From contig DYSP01000001.1 in NCBI GenBank assembly GCA_020718185.1, forward strand, positions 86,913 through 150,912: a stretch of 64,000 nt of DNA, in the 5' to 3' direction. A model generated the notes under the pieces. It ran no database searches. It was given only the letters and a program-made list of their open reading frames with translations, and was not told the DNA's origin. Origin of the DNA: Candidatus Odyssella sp. GTDB lineage: Bacteria > Pseudomonadota > Alphaproteobacteria > Paracaedibacterales > Paracaedibacteraceae. A program made the position numbers and the translations under genes. Shown here in pieces: positions 9,173 to 22,056 of the stretch (its first letter is position 1; every line of letters begins with the position of its first letter).

Positions 9173-10605
9173 TGGTTCATGATATTTTAATCGTTGATGA
9201 TGAAGCTGACATCCGGGAATTAGTTGCCGGAATTCTTTCAGATGAGGGATATACTTCGCGTCAAGCAGCAGACGGCACATCTGCTTTAAATGCAATTAAG
9301 TTTCGCCAACCTAGCCTTGTTATTCTAGACGTATGGCTAGGAGATAACGAACGTGATGGGATGAAAATTCTTGAAATTATCAAGCGTGATCACCCTTATG
9401 TTCCAGTTATTATGATTAGTGGTCATAGCACTATTGAAACGGCTGTTGCTGCGATTAAGCGTGGCGCCTATGACTTTTTAGAAAAACCCTTTGATGCAGA
9501 ACGATTGCTTCTTGTTTTACAACGTGCCATTGAAACGGCAAAATTACGTCGTGAAAATGCAGAGCTAAAAGTAAAATCTGGTATTGCTGTTGATTTGATT
9601 GGAAATTCACATTCCATTACGCAAATTCGCCAGCAAATTGAAAAAGCAGCACCAACGAATAGTCGTATTTTAATTACGGGGCCATCAGGTGCGGGGAAAG
9701 AAGTAGTGGCGCGCAAAATTCATCATCTTTCCCGCCGTTCTGAAGGGCCTTTTATCATTCTAAATTGTGCGTCTTTACATCCTGATCGACTAGAGGCAGA
9801 GCTTTTTGGCACTGAAATCATTGGATTAGATCCTAATGTACCCCGTAAAATTGGTCTTTTAGAACAAGCTCATGGTGGTATTTTGTTCCTTGATGAAATT
9901 ACTGATCTACCTTTACCAACCCAAAGTAAATTGATTCGTGTTCTTCAAGATCAATCGTTTTGCCGCCTGGGTGACCATCAAAAAATTGACGTTGATGTGC
10001 GTATTATTGGGGCAACGAGTACGAATATTCAACAGGCCATTAAAGATGGTCACTTTCGTGAAGATTTATACTATCGCTTAAGCGTTGTTCCCATTACCAT
10101 CCCATCTTTGCAGGAACGTGTGACTGATATTCCTTTGCTGATGCACTATTTTATGCAACAAGCAGCTTCCACTCATGGGCGGCCGGTTCGTATTCTAAGT
10201 GAAGAAGCAACGATTGTTCTACAGTCATATGAATGGCCTGGTAATATTCGTCAATTACGCAATGTTATTGAATGGGTTTTGATTATGGCACCGGGCGGCC
10301 CCAAAGACCTTGTTACCATTGAAATGCTGCCTCCCGAAATTCGTTCCGATACCTCATTTAATAATATGAGCAATCCAAGTATTGTCGTTATGCCCCTTCG
10401 CGAAGCACGAGAAGCCTTTGAACGGGAATATCTCCTAGCACAGGTAAACCGTTTCGGGGGAAATATTTCAAAAACAGCAAGGTTTGTAGGCATGGAAAGA
10501 TCTGCTCTCCACCGCAAATTGCGCGCTCTTGGTGTGCATGAAGGACGAGGATCAGAAGAAGAAATAGACTTAGAATCTTCAGCCAATGAGGCAAAAATAG
10601 CATGA
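9172..10605 (+). CDS. ntrX: Response regulator NtrX
   Basis: Receiver domain (DILIVDDEADIRELVAGIL), AAA+ sigma-54-type domain (GPSGAGKEVVARKIH), Fis-type HTH; start overlaps the ntrY stop. Confidence 0.93.
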   Translation: MVHDILIVDDEADIRELVAGILSDEGYTSRQAADGTSALNAIKFRQPSLVILDVWLGDNERDGMKILEIIKRDHPYVPVIMISGHSTIETAVAAIKRGAYDFLEKPFDAERLLLVLQRAIETAKLRRENAELKVKSGIAVDLIGNSHSITQIRQQIEKAAPTNSRILITGPSGAGKEVVARKIHHLSRRSEGPFIILNCASLHPDRLEAELFGTEIIGLDPNVPRKIGLLEQAHGGILFLDEITDLPLPTQSKLIRVLQDQSFCRLGDHQKIDVDVRIIGATSTNIQQAIKDGHFREDLYYRLSVVPITIPSLQERVTDIPLLMHYFMQQAASTHGRPVRILSEEATIVLQSYEWPGNIRQLRNVIEWVLIMAPGGPKDLVTIEMLPPEIRSDTSFNNMSNPSIVVMPLREAREAFEREYLLAQVNRFGGNISKTARFVGMERSALHRKLRALGVHEGRGSEEEIDLESSANEAKIA

Positions 10606-11978
10606 AGGTTGTCATAGCTGGGGCTGGTCGAGTTGGGTTTAACTTGGCAAAGTACTTAGCCGTTGGGGCAAATGATGTCACCATTATTGATCAGTCTGAG
10701 GAACTATTACGCCAAATCAGTGATAGCATTGATGTACAACCGATTGTGGGATATGCGTCTCATCCAGAAGTATTAGAACGCGCAGGTGCACAAGAAGCAG
10801 ATTTGTTCGTTGCCGTAACAGCGTCAGATGAAGTCAATATCGTGGCATGCGAGGTTGCTAGCTCTCTATTCAATGTTCAAAGAAAAATTGCCCGCATTCG
10901 AAATCAAAGCTATCTTGATCCTAATTGGGTTAGCCTATTTCGCCCTGCTCATTTAGCCATAGACTATATTATTTCTCCTGAAGTCGAAGTTGCAAAAGCA
11001 TTAAGCCGAAGTATCTTGGTTCATGGTGCTTTTGATGTAACATCGCTTTTAGAAGAACATGTAAAAATGGTTGGGATTCGTTGCAGTCAACTTTCACAAA
11101 TACTTAACACGCCTTTACGCCTTATTCCTGGTTTGTTCCCCAAACTTCATTTTGTAATTGCCTGCATTTATCGAGATGGTGAATTATTCATTCCGTTAGG
11201 TGATGAACAAATTTTACTAAATGACGAAGTGTATTTTATCGCTGATCGAGATCAAATACCTCAGATTATGGAAGCATTTAATTTTCAGTTACACTATGGT
11301 CGTCGCATTTTGATTATGGGTGGTGGCAGTATCGGGTTAACTTTGGCAATTGAGATTGAAAAAAATCTAAAAAATTTCTCAACCAAAATTATTGAGAAAA
11401 ATCCCAAACGAGCTGAACATGTTGCCCGACACCTTAAAACTACAGAAGTATTATGTGGAGATATTCTAGACGTTAACCTTTTGAATGAAGCGAACGTTCG
11501 TGATGCTGAAACGATTATATCAGTTACAGACGATGATAAAGTTAATATTCTTGCTTCTTTACTTGCAAAAAAAGAAGGTGGCATGCGCGCAATGACCCTT
11601 CTTAACAATATGGATTATTCATCCCTTGTCATTTCAATGGGCGTGGATGCCATTATTAGCCCCCACTCAATTACAGTTTCTTCTATTTTACAATATGTCC
11701 GCCAGGGACAACTACGCTCCGTTCATTCAATTCGCAATGGAGATGTAGAAGTCATTGAAGCTGAAGCGCAAGAATCGAGCAATGCAATTGGTTTATCAAT
11801 TGAAGATATCAACATCAAAGGACAAGTCATGGTTGCAGGTCTTAAAAGAGGGCCTCAAACTCACATACTTCCCCCCAAAACCACTATTCGAGTAGGAGAT
11901 CGATTGATTTTAATTGTAGATAAAGATTCCATTAATAAAATTGAACGACTATTTGCCACACGACTAAGCTACTTATAA
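10602..11978 (+). CDS. trkA: Trk system potassium transport protein TrkA
   Basis: Two RCK/TrkA-N domains (MKVVIAGAGRVGFNLAKYL; RRILIMGGGSIGLTLAIEIE) and TrkA-C; overlaps the ntrX stop. Confidence 0.94.
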   Translation: MKVVIAGAGRVGFNLAKYLAVGANDVTIIDQSEELLRQISDSIDVQPIVGYASHPEVLERAGAQEADLFVAVTASDEVNIVACEVASSLFNVQRKIARIRNQSYLDPNWVSLFRPAHLAIDYIISPEVEVAKALSRSILVHGAFDVTSLLEEHVKMVGIRCSQLSQILNTPLRLIPGLFPKLHFVIACIYRDGELFIPLGDEQILLNDEVYFIADRDQIPQIMEAFNFQLHYGRRILIMGGGSIGLTLAIEIEKNLKNFSTKIIEKNPKRAEHVARHLKTTEVLCGDILDVNLLNEANVRDAETIISVTDDDKVNILASLLAKKEGGMRAMTLLNNMDYSSLVISMGVDAIISPHSITVSSILQYVRQGQLRSVHSIRNGDVEVIEAEAQESSNAIGLSIEDINIKGQVMVAGLKRGPQTHILPPKTTIRVGDRLILIVDKDSINKIERLFATRLSYL

Positions 11979-12152
11979 ACCGCATAGCCCTCTTTTTTCC
12001 AAAACGAAAATATTCGTCTAATATCATGACTGAATAAAGAAGAGGAAGTCCTACCAAAAGTGCAGTAGGAGATTTTGGAGATTCATTAAATTAAGAACTG
12101 AAAATAACTCCCAAAAAGGTAAGAAGATGCGATGTCGCATTTGTCTACAAAA

Positions 12153-12180
12153 AAAGGGAGAGTAAAACTCTCCCTTTCTT
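12153..12180 (-). terminator. Terminator between trkA and pnp (possibly bidirectional)
   Basis: aaagggagag-taaaa-ctctcccttt hairpin flanked by A and T tracts. Confidence 0.7.
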
Positions 12181-12196
12181 CATCAACATTAAAAGC

Positions 12197-14365
12197 TTAG
12201 GCTTCTTCTACTTTAGGAACTGATGCCTCTTGTATAGGTTCACTCTCAAAAGTTGGCTCTACAGCTGCTGCTTCATCAGCAAGAACGGCTTTCATACTCA
12301 ACTTTACTTTACCGCGATCGTCAAAACCAAGAACTTTGACTTTTACTTCTGCACCTACTTGAACAATATCACTTACTTTATTGACACGCTCAACCGCCAA
12401 TTCAGAAATATGCACTAAACCATCTCGGCTTCCCATAAAGTTAACAAAAGCACCAAAATCCATAATTTTCACAACTTTACCAACATAGATATGCCCAATT
12501 TCTGGATCACACGCAACGGCGCGAATCATGTTTTTGGCAATTTCAATAGACTTGTTATCATAACCTGCAATATTAACAGTTCCTTCTTCTTCAATGTCAA
12601 TACGTGTGCCACTCACTTCACAAATTTCGCGAATCATTTTACCACCTGGGCCAATCAAGTCGCGAATTTTTTCGCGATTAATCGTGATTGTTACCATTTT
12701 AGGAGCATTATCGCTCACGGTTATACGCGCCGACGTAATGGCTTTTGACATTTGTTCCAAAATATGCAAACGACCTTCTTTTGCTTGATGCAAGGCAACT
12801 TTCATAATTTCAGGTGTGATACTGGTAATTTTGATATCCATTTGCAAAGCAGTAATACCCACTTCAGTTCCTGCAACTTTGAAATCCATATCACCTAAAT
12901 GATCTTCATCACCTAAAATATCGGTCAAAACAGCAAAATCTTTACCTTCCTTAATCAAACCCATCGCAATACCAGCAACTGGACGCGGCAATGGCACCCC
13001 AGCATCCATCATTGAAAGCGATGTTCCACAAACTGTCGCCATGGAAGAAGATCCATTTGATTCCGTAATTTCAGAAACAGTACGAACCGTATAAGGGAAT
13101 TTGTCTTTTGCTGGAAGAAGCGGTCGAATAGCACGCCAAGCAAGTTTACCGTGACCAATTTCACGACGACCAGGTGCACCTACACGTCCTGTTTCACCAA
13201 CTGAATATGAGGGGAAATTATAATGCAACATAAAGCGTTCACGATATTCACCTTCAATTCCATCGATGATTTGTTCATCTTGGCTTGTCCCCAAAGTTGT
13301 CACAACTAATGCTTGGGTTTCGCCACGTGTGAATAACGCACTACCATGAGTGCGAGATAAAACACCCACTTGACAATCAATACCACGAACAGTTGTTAGA
13401 TCGCGGCCATCCACGCGCACCCCTTTTTTCAAGATATCACCACGCATGATTTCAGCTTCAAGTTGCTTGAATGATGTTGCGAACACTTTTTCCTGTGCCG
13501 CATCAACTATCAACTTTTCTTTCATTTTTGTTTTAACGACATCAATACCTTGCATCCGCTCACCTTTGGTTGGAATGCTATAGGATTGACGCAGCTCTTT
13601 ATCTGCTGCTTTTTTTAATTTTTTAAAAAAATCTATGGATTCTTTGGATGCCACAGGTACTTCCCAAGCTGGCTTTCCTGCTTCTTTTTTCAACTTTTCA
13701 ATCATTTTCAATACAGGTTGAAATGCTTTATGACCAAAGACAACAGCCTCTAACATAACTTCTTCGGAAAGTTCATGAGCTTCAGATTCAACCATCAATA
13801 CCCCAGCGTCAGTTCCAGCAACAACAAGGGATAATGTGCTATCAATTGACTGTTGTGGTGTAGGGTTAAGAACGAATTCACCATTAATGTAACCAACGTT
13901 TGCACCTGCAATAGGGCCTTGAAATGGAAGGCCAGAAACAGCTAAAGCTGCAGCAGCGCCAATCATTGCTAAAACTTGGCAATCATTTTCTTGGTCATAA
14001 CTGAGAACCGTACAAACAATTTGAACTTCGTTAGAAAAGCCATCTGGAAACAGTGGTCGAATAGGACGATCAATTAAACGAGATGTTAATACTTCAGTGT
14101 CACTTGGCTTTGCTTCTCTTCTTCCAAATCCACCTGGAATACGGCCAACAGCAAATGTTTTTTCTAAATAATGGACACTAAGTGGGAAAAAATCGATATC
14201 AGGCTTTGCTGTTTTTGCACCAACAACAGTACACAAAACAGTTGAATCACCATAGCTTGCTAATACAGCGCCCGTGGCATGACGGGCAACGCGACCTGTT
14301 TCCAGAACTAGCTTACGCCCAGCCCATTCTATTTCTTGACGAGCGATTTTAAAAAATTCGGACAT
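12197..14365 (-). CDS. pnp: Polyribonucleotide nucleotidyltransferase
   Basis: 722 aa; two RNase PH domains, KH ([10 protein letters not shown]) and S1 domain. Confidence 0.97.
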   Translation of the reverse strand: MSEFFKIARQEIEWAGRKLVLETGRVARHATGAVLASYGDSTVLCTVVGAKTAKPDIDFFPLSVHYLEKTFAVGRIPGGFGRREAKPSDTEVLTSRLIDRPIRPLFPDGFSNEVQIVCTVLSYDQENDCQVLAMIGAAAALAVSGLPFQGPIAGANVGYINGEFVLNPTPQQSIDSTLSLVVAGTDAGVLMVESEAHELSEEVMLEAVVFGHKAFQPVLKMIEKLKKEAGKPAWEVPVASKESIDFFKKLKKAADKELRQSYSIPTKGERMQGIDVVKTKMKEKLIVDAAQEKVFATSFKQLEAEIMRGDILKKGVRVDGRDLTTVRGIDCQVGVLSRTHGSALFTRGETQALVVTTLGTSQDEQIIDGIEGEYRERFMLHYNFPSYSVGETGRVGAPGRREIGHGKLAWRAIRPLLPAKDKFPYTVRTVSEITESNGSSSMATVCGTSLSMMDAGVPLPRPVAGIAMGLIKEGKDFAVLTDILGDEDHLGDMDFKVAGTEVGITALQMDIKITSITPEIMKVALHQAKEGRLHILEQMSKAITSARITVSDNAPKMVTITINREKIRDLIGPGGKMIREICEVSGTRIDIEEEGTVNIAGYDNKSIEIAKNMIRAVACDPEIGHIYVGKVVKIMDFGAFVNFMGSRDGLVHISELAVERVNKVSDIVQVGAEVKVKVLGFDDRGKVKLSMKAVLADEAAAVEPTFESEPIQEASVPKVEEA

Positions 14366-14437
14366 ATATTGTATTTCCTAACCTACATATTTTGCAACGG
14401 ACAATTATACTCAATTGACTTAAGGGTATTTAACATA

Positions 14438-14492
14438 AAAAAAGGGAGCAATGATCATGCTTTTTTAAGCAACAATCTTACTTCCCTCTTAA
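14438..14492 (-). terminator. Hairpin / terminator-like structure between rpsO and pnp
   Basis: On the minus strand, GGGAAGTAA...TTGCTCCC followed by TTTTTTT, with an inner GCTT/AAGC stem. Confidence 0.5.
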
Positions 14493-14497
14493 TAAGA

Positions 14498-14767
14498 CTA
14501 ACGACGCAAGCCTAAAGCACCAATCAACGTTTTATAACGATCTTGGCCTTTCTTTTTAACATAATCTAACAAGCGACGACGCTGCCCAACCATTAGCAAT
14601 AAGCCACGGCGGGAATGGAAGTCTTTTTTATGATCATTCATATGATCAGAAAGATTACGAATTCTTTCGGTTAAAATAGCCACTTGCACTTCCGGAGAAC
14701 CTGTGTCCCCTTCAGTTGTTGCAAATTGCTTAATTAATTCTTGCTTGCGTTCAGCTGTAATCGACAT
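14498..14767 (-). CDS. rpsO: 30S ribosomal protein S15
   Basis: 89 aa; [51 protein letters not shown]. Confidence 0.98.
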   Translation of the reverse strand: MSITAERKQELIKQFATTEGDTGSPEVQVAILTERIRNLSDHMNDHKKDFHSRRGLLLMVGQRRRLLDYVKKKGQDRYKTLIGALGLRR

Positions 14768-14778
14768 CGTTTTTTTCC

Positions 14779-15663
14779 TTATTTTGAAAAATTAAACACA
14801 CGTATGGGGAACAATTGATTATCTTTTTTTTCAGCTAAACTTAGCTCACCTTTTTCACTTAATAATAAGTAACAAGGTGATTCAAGTAAATTGACGAAAA
14901 AGGGAATCGCCTGTCCTTGACGGATTTTCAGTTCCTCTCTTGACCCTACAGATATCGCCGGGATGTCGTCCAGAACGATCCTAATGGGCAAAACACAAGA
15001 ACTTATGGATGTAATATGCGCTTCTTCTTGCAATTTATCCAGTGGAAAAGAATCAGTTAAGTTAAATTTACCTACTTTTGTACGTCGTAAGGCGGTTAAA
15101 TGTCCCACAGTACCTAAATAAAGGCTTAAATCTTGCCCTAAAGTGCGTACATATGTCCCTGTACTACAAACCACACGAAGTCTAGCAATATCGAAAAAAA
15201 CCGTGAGTAGTTCTAATTCATAAATTGTCACTTGCCGTGCTTTTAGGTCAGGAATGATACCTTGTCGAGCAAGTGTATAAGCACGCTCTCCATTCACGCG
15301 TAGGGCTGAATAAATAGGTGGAACTTGACTAATTTGGCCACGAAATACAGTAAGCGCTTGTTGAATAGCCTCTGCGGTTGGTCGATGATCAGAAGTAGCA
15401 ATCACCGCACCTTCCAAGTCACACGTGTCACGTGCTTCCCCAAACTTTAGATCAAATTCATATTCTTTAATATCAGTTTTGACATAAGGGATGATCTTTG
15501 TTGCTTCACCAATAGCCAATGGTAATAAACCTGTTGCAAAAGGGTCAAGTGTTCCAACATGTCCTAACGATTTTGTTTTGCACAAGCGTTTGATCAGCCC
15601 GCCGACACGGGTTGAAGTAATTCCTGCTGGTTTATCGACAATAATCCATCCATTAACCGACAT
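14779..15663 (-). CDS. truB: tRNA pseudouridine(55) synthase TruB
   Basis: [51 protein letters not shown]. Confidence 0.96.
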   Translation of the reverse strand: MSVNGWIIVDKPAGITSTRVGGLIKRLCKTKSLGHVGTLDPFATGLLPLAIGEATKIIPYVKTDIKEYEFDLKFGEARDTCDLEGAVIATSDHRPTAEAIQQALTVFRGQISQVPPIYSALRVNGERAYTLARQGIIPDLKARQVTIYELELLTVFFDIARLRVVCSTGTYVRTLGQDLSLYLGTVGHLTALRRTKVGKFNLTDSFPLDKLQEEAHITSISSCVLPIRIVLDDIPAISVGSREELKIRQGQAIPFFVNLLESPCYLLLSEKGELSLAEKKDNQLFPIRVFNFSK

Positions 15664-15665
15664 TT

Positions 15666-16769
15666 TCAGCGCCCTATTCTTACATCTTGATATAAAGCCA
15701 CCGACAACAGCAAACCTTGCCCCATCATCAGCGTTAACAATGCCGTACCACCATAAGAAACAAGCGGCAAGGGCACACCCACTACCGGCAACATTCCCAT
15801 AACCATAGCCATATTAATAAAAGCATATAAGAAAAACGTCGAATTGATGCCTATGGCGACCAGCCGCCCAAAGTGGTTGCGTGCTTTAATAGCTACTATG
15901 AATCCGTAAATAAGCAACAAGACATATAACAAAACCAAAATAAGGCCACCGATAAATCCAAACTCTTCACTAAACATTGTAAAGATAAAGTCTGTTTGTT
16001 TTTCAGGTAAAAAGTTAAGGTGGCTCTGGCTTCCCTCCATATAACCTTTTCCAAACCATCCACCTGACCCAAGAGCAATTTTTGATTGACTCACGTGATA
16101 CCCTGCATTACTTGGGTCACTTTCCGGATCTAAAAAGATAAGCACGCGTTTACGTTGATAGTCATGCAAAAGTGTCCACAAAAGAGGAATAGTAGCTGCC
16201 ACAAGACCGCCCGTTGCAACAAATTTCCAAATCTGTACACCAGTTACAAAAAACAACATTGCACCTGACATAATAAGAATCATCGCTGTTCCAAGGTCAG
16301 GTTGCCGCATCATCAGCAAGGTCGGTACAATAATTAAAAACAAAGGGAAAATGAGATGAGAAACTTTTCGCGTCTCAGCCAAACTTGTTAAATGAAAATA
16401 ACGTGCTAGTGCTAAAATTAAAGCAATTTTCATCAACTCTGATGGCTGTATTTGAATCACATATAAATCGATCCACCGGCGTGCGCCCATGCCGATAAAG
16501 CCCATAAGCTCTACGCCTACTAACAAAATTAAGGAAACGATATAAAAGGGATATGCTAAAAACATCCATCGACGAATATCAGTAATAGCAACAGCAACCA
16601 TGATCACAAAACCCGCTATAAACCTTAAAATCTGCTTACCTGCCCACGGCATTAAATGTCCATCAGCAGCGGAGTATAAAATTGCAAATCCAATACTTGC
16701 AATCAAGCTGATCAAAAATATAGGCCAGTAATTAAGTTTTTTGAATTTTTGCCAATATTGTAAAATCAT
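15666..16769 (-). CDS. rodA: Rod shape-determining protein RodA (SEDS family)
   Basis: 367 aa; QPSELMKIALILALARYF, RQPDLGTAMIL, PVVGVPLPLVSYGGTALLTLM. Confidence 0.95.
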   Translation of the reverse strand: MILQYWQKFKKLNYWPIFLISLIASIGFAILYSAADGHLMPWAGKQILRFIAGFVIMVAVAITDIRRWMFLAYPFYIVSLILLVGVELMGFIGMGARRWIDLYVIQIQPSELMKIALILALARYFHLTSLAETRKVSHLIFPLFLIIVPTLLMMRQPDLGTAMILIMSGAMLFFVTGVQIWKFVATGGLVAATIPLLWTLLHDYQRKRVLIFLDPESDPSNAGYHVSQSKIALGSGGWFGKGYMEGSQSHLNFLPEKQTDFIFTMFSEEFGFIGGLILVLLYVLLLIYGFIVAIKARNHFGRLVAIGINSTFFLYAFINMAMVMGMLPVVGVPLPLVSYGGTALLTLMMGQGLLLSVALYQDVRIGR

Positions 16770-16788
16770 TTACGTGCCACCTTTGCAT

Positions 16789-18585
16789 TCATGAAGGGTA
16801 TAGTTGTTGTGCTAACAACAAAATATCTCGCGCAATTGGCCCCGCCACTTTTGCTCCGCTAACACCATGTTCAACAAATACAATGGCTGCAAACCGTGGA
16901 TTATGCACAGGGGCAAAAGCTACAAAAAAAGCATGATCTCGGTGATGCCAAACCCAATTGGCAGAGCTTGTTTGACCAGAGGCTCGTTCTTTTTCAGTAA
17001 TACGGCGCACTTGAGTCGTTCCGGTTTTTCCAGCCATTTCCATCCTTTCTTCCATGATTCGGCACCCATAGGCTGTACTTCCGGGGGTGTTAACTACTTG
17101 ATTCATTCCTTGTGTCATTAATTGCAAGAATTTTGGATTAATATCCAAAGACGTAAAATTTTGGGAAGAGCGTTTTAAAAATGTAGGCGTTACCTTTTTC
17201 CCCGTTGCTAAACGAGCCGTCATCACCGCCAATTGCATTGGCGTAACTAATACGTATCCCTGTCCAATGCTAGCATTGTAGGTTTCTCCCAAGCTCCACT
17301 TTTGGCCTAATACGACCTGCTTCCAACTGCGTGAAGGAATAAGACCTTTTTTCTCTCCAGCAATTTCTATGCCTGTCACCTCTCCAAGCCCAAAACGCTT
17401 AGCCATGGCCGCAATAGCATCAATTCCTAAAAGACTCGCAACATGAAAGAAATATGTGTCACATGAGCCTGCCATCGCCATTTCCATAGTCACAGATCCA
17501 TGCCCACCTTTCCGCCAACAATGAAATTTGTGTGATCCTACATTGACATGTCCTGTACATTCAACAGCTGTTTGCTGTGTTATCACACCGGCTTCCAACG
17601 CAGCAAGCGCAACAATCATTTTGAAAGTAGAACCAGGTGAATATTGCCCCATGGTTGGTTTATTAATAAGTGCTTTATAAGGATGATCGAGAAGTTCTTT
17701 CCACTCTTTTTGGGGAATACCATGAACGAAAAGATTATTATCAAATCCTGGCACTGAAACATAGGCCAAAACTTCGCCACTTCGTACATCTAAAACAATC
17801 GCCGAACCACTTTGATGTTCTACTAACCGATTATACGCAAATTGCTGCAATCTAAGATCAATTGCAAGTTCCATCTTATGGCCTGAGTTCCCCTCAGCAG
17901 TAGAAAGTTCTCGTACAACTTTACGTACCGCATTAACTTCAACTTGTTTAATTCCGGGCACACCTCGTAAATCTTCTTCCAAGGTTTTTTCTAATCCACT
18001 TTTTCCAATTTTGAATCCAGGCAATTCTAATAATGGGTCGCCGTCTAAGTCGGTTTCGGAAGGAGTAGCTACATACCCAATGAAATGCGATGTTTCTATT
18101 GGGTGGGGATAAAAACGATTTCGTCCTTCTTCAATTATTACGCCAGGTAGATCTGGCAAATGCAGCTCAAGTTTCGTTACTTCTGTCCAGGTAATATTTT
18201 CTTTAAGGGTTACTGGAATAAATTTGGACTTATTTTTAATATCTTTGGAAATAACAACGATATCTTCTTGCGTTAAATTTAAAAGAGGTTTAATAACACT
18301 GAGAGTTTGCTGCCAATCATCTACTTGATCACGAACAATAACAGCACGGTAAACATTCTGATTGGTAGCTAGTATTTGACCATTACGATCGACAATTTGC
18401 CCACGCAACGGCGCAATCAATCGAGAGTGAATACGATTTTTGTCCGAAAGCGTTTTGTAATGTTGGTTTGACAGAATTTCTAAATAGTACATTCGACCCA
18501 CAATAGTGGACAATAAGAGAGCCTGCGCACCTCCTAAAATAAAAGCACGTCTGGTAAATAAATTTTCCTTATCATTATCGATCAA
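16789..18585 (-). CDS. mrdA: Penicillin-binding protein 2
   Basis: 598 aa; catalytic SPGSTFK, SCD and KTGTTQV motifs; adjacent to rodA. Confidence 0.95.
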   Translation of the reverse strand: MIDNDKENLFTRRAFILGGAQALLLSTIVGRMYYLEILSNQHYKTLSDKNRIHSRLIAPLRGQIVDRNGQILATNQNVYRAVIVRDQVDDWQQTLSVIKPLLNLTQEDIVVISKDIKNKSKFIPVTLKENITWTEVTKLELHLPDLPGVIIEEGRNRFYPHPIETSHFIGYVATPSETDLDGDPLLELPGFKIGKSGLEKTLEEDLRGVPGIKQVEVNAVRKVVRELSTAEGNSGHKMELAIDLRLQQFAYNRLVEHQSGSAIVLDVRSGEVLAYVSVPGFDNNLFVHGIPQKEWKELLDHPYKALINKPTMGQYSPGSTFKMIVALAALEAGVITQQTAVECTGHVNVGSHKFHCWRKGGHGSVTMEMAMAGSCDTYFFHVASLLGIDAIAAMAKRFGLGEVTGIEIAGEKKGLIPSRSWKQVVLGQKWSLGETYNASIGQGYVLVTPMQLAVMTARLATGKKVTPTFLKRSSQNFTSLDINPKFLQLMTQGMNQVVNTPGSTAYGCRIMEERMEMAGKTGTTQVRRITEKERASGQTSSANWVWHHRDHAFFVAFAPVHNPRFAAIVFVEHGVSGAKVAGPIARDILLLAQQLYPS

Positions 18586-18659
18586 TTTACTGTGCCTTTT
18601 ATATTTGAGGATTATGGATCATACGTTTATGTCTACGTAAGATCTCTTCAACAGAGTTT

Positions 18660-19166
18660 TTAATGGCGATCAATATATTTTTGCAAAGATAAGCTTATCT
18701 GGCAAACAACAGGATACGTTAAAATGCTAAATCCTATAAAATTTAGAATAGGCAAAACAGGTAACCATTCTTGTTTAAAAATGGATAAAACTGCCCATTT
18801 TGTAATGGAATAAACAAGAAGATATGCAATATATCCACAAAAAACAAATCCAAAAGATTTTCGTAAAATTAGTTTTCTAAAGATTTTCGCAAAGAAAATC
18901 AACTGTAGAATTCCAAGAATTGAAATACCCAAAGGATACCCATATAAACCATCCTGAATTAACCCCACCATCATTAATCCCCAAAATTGAATAAGGTCAG
19001 GGCGATAGATAAGCCATAAATATAGCACCATTACAAAAAAATTAGGGGAGAATCCCAAATGTGTCCAGATGGGGAGAAAAGAAATTAAGCTAAGAGCAAC
19101 AAGTAAACAAGAAATAACTGTAGGTTTAATATTTTTTGTACTAAGGAAAGATTCTTGATTATACAT
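18660..19166 (-). CDS. mreD: Rod shape-determining protein MreD
   Basis: Small polytopic protein located between mreC and mrdA; GLIQDGLYGYPLGISIL motif. Confidence 0.85.
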   Translation of the reverse strand: MYNQESFLSTKNIKPTVISCLLVALSLISFLPIWTHLGFSPNFFVMVLYLWLIYRPDLIQFWGLMMVGLIQDGLYGYPLGISILGILQLIFFAKIFRKLILRKSFGFVFCGYIAYLLVYSITKWAVLSIFKQEWLPVLPILNFIGFSILTYPVVCQISLSLQKYIDRH

Positions 19167-19198
19167 ATTGTGATTAAAACTACGCGCTATTTTAGGGG

Positions 19199-20095
19199 TT
19201 AATCCCCGCTATACTCTTCTTGATATTGAGAAATGACCAATACAAAATCTAGATCTTTTGCATGGGCAAGAGGTGCTGCTGTCACTTTAGCCCCCTCAAT
19301 TGAGACAACCACGGCCACGGGAACATTTGGGGGGAAAATCCCACCTACGCCAGATGTTACTAATTCATCACCTACTTTAATAGAAGCAGTATTTTCAATA
19401 TGAGAAAGTATAAATTTCTCCTTACCTGTTCCTACCAAAATAGCGTGATCATTAAAAGATTCAATTTTAATAGGCACTCGAGAACTGACATCGGTGATTG
19501 GCATAAAGCGAGAATTTTTTTCGCCAACCGATATAATACGGCCGACTAAATAACCAGCAGTTGTTAAAATAGGGTTGTTTTTCTTAACGCCATCATTTTG
19601 AGTCGCCGCAATAAAATACGTGGCAGAATAACCGTCATATACATGATGAGTAATATGGGCGGTCGTAATATCTTCTGTGATAATGGATTTAACGTTAAGA
19701 GCTTCTTTTAATTTTGAATTTTCCGAATAAATATGACTATGGTGATGGTTTTCTCTCACTAAAAAATCATTTTGCAATCTTAGAGCTTCATTTTCAGCAA
19801 TAAGATCAGTTTTTGAACGAAAAAGCGTCGCAGCATTCACCCCCCATTCATATGGTTTTGCCAAAACAGTGGAGAGAGGCGAACAAAAACTAATGACCGA
19901 TTCTTGAATACGAATCGCCACTAAATTTTGCTTAGCTTGTAGAATAACACCGGCAAAAAGGCATACCAATAAAAGACAAAATTTAACTGTGCGACTAATT
20001 TTACCCATACGTCGAGAAGAAGAATAGGAGGAATGAACAATAGTTGCTCGCCGTCCCCCAACAGTTTTTAATCCTACAACCGATAAAAGTCGCAT
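19199..20095 (-). CDS. mreC: Rod shape-determining protein MreC
   Basis: TM + coiled coil + beta domain; 'LTTAGYLVGRIISVGEKNSRFMPITDVSSRVPIKI', 'VTSGVGGIFPPNVPVAVV'. Confidence 0.93.
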   Translation of the reverse strand: MRLLSVVGLKTVGGRRATIVHSSYSSSRRMGKISRTVKFCLLLVCLFAGVILQAKQNLVAIRIQESVISFCSPLSTVLAKPYEWGVNAATLFRSKTDLIAENEALRLQNDFLVRENHHHSHIYSENSKLKEALNVKSIITEDITTAHITHHVYDGYSATYFIAATQNDGVKKNNPILTTAGYLVGRIISVGEKNSRFMPITDVSSRVPIKIESFNDHAILVGTGKEKFILSHIENTASIKVGDELVTSGVGGIFPPNVPVAVVVSIEGAKVTAAPLAHAKDLDFVLVISQYQEEYSGD

Positions 20096-20155
20096 TTTAT
20101 CTCCTCATACTTCATCAGATTACATTCTAATAAATTTCGAAATATTTACCATTAA

Positions 20156-21217
<1,062 letters not shown>

Positions 21218-21307
21218 TTAGATAATCTTAATATAAGGTTTTAGGACTTTATGCCCTCTCAACGCAAGAGGATTTATTAAAATCTTCTCACAAAATTCTA
21301 TTTGTTT

Positions 21308-22056
21308 TTAATTAGGTAAGGAAAAACTATTAACGAGACTACCGGATAACAAAAGCCATCCGTCAATCAGCACAAAAAAAATGACCTTAAATGGCAATGA
21401 AATCATCACCGGTGGTAACATCATCATCCCCATCGACATTAAGACAGATGCAACAACCAAATCGATAATCAAAAAAGGAATGAAGATAAGAAATCCAATT
21501 TCAAAAGAACGCCGCAGTTCACTAATCATAAAAGCTGGCACGAGAATTTTAAAGGTGTAGCACTTGGTTCATGCACTGATCCTACTTTGGCCAAATCCAT
21601 AAACAATCGTAAATCTTGTTCACGAACATTACTGAGCATAAATTCTTTAAATGGTTGCACACATTTCTCAACAGCTTCTTCTTCTTTTATTTTTTCTTCT
21701 ATCAACGGTACAACACCTTGTTGATAGGCTTTTTCAAACGTCGGCTCCATCACAAAAACTGTTAAAAACATAGCTAAACTAATTAATACCATATTGGGTG
21801 GCGACTGCTGCAAACCCATTGAATTGCGTAAAAAAGATAAAACCACGATAATACGCGTAAAAGATGTCACCATAATAATCAATGAAGGCGCAACACTTAA
21901 AACCGAAAAAATTAGGAAAAGCTGAATCATTCTGCCACTGAAAGACCCATTGGCATTACCAAGATCAAGCGTTAAACTTTCCGCCATACTCGGTGATATC
22001 AACAGAATACTGAGCAGCATCAACAGCACTAATTTGCCCTTAAAAGTCACTAACAT
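21308..22056 (-). pseudogene. fliP: Flagellar export protein FliP, frameshifted
   Basis: N-terminal part (SFTRIIVVLSFLRNSMGLQQSPPNMVLISLAMFLTVFVMEPTF...) and C-terminal part ([45 protein letters not shown]) lie in different frames; adding one A to the A4 run (21547-21550 as T's on +) gives [15 protein letters not shown]. Confidence 0.88.

Noticed and set aside
12230-12788. Plus-strand ORFs antisense to pnp, and similar antisense ORFs over dusB, ntrX, trkA, clpB, yebC, OYE and others
   Set aside because: Shadow ORFs opposite well-supported conserved genes; no coding evidence of their own.
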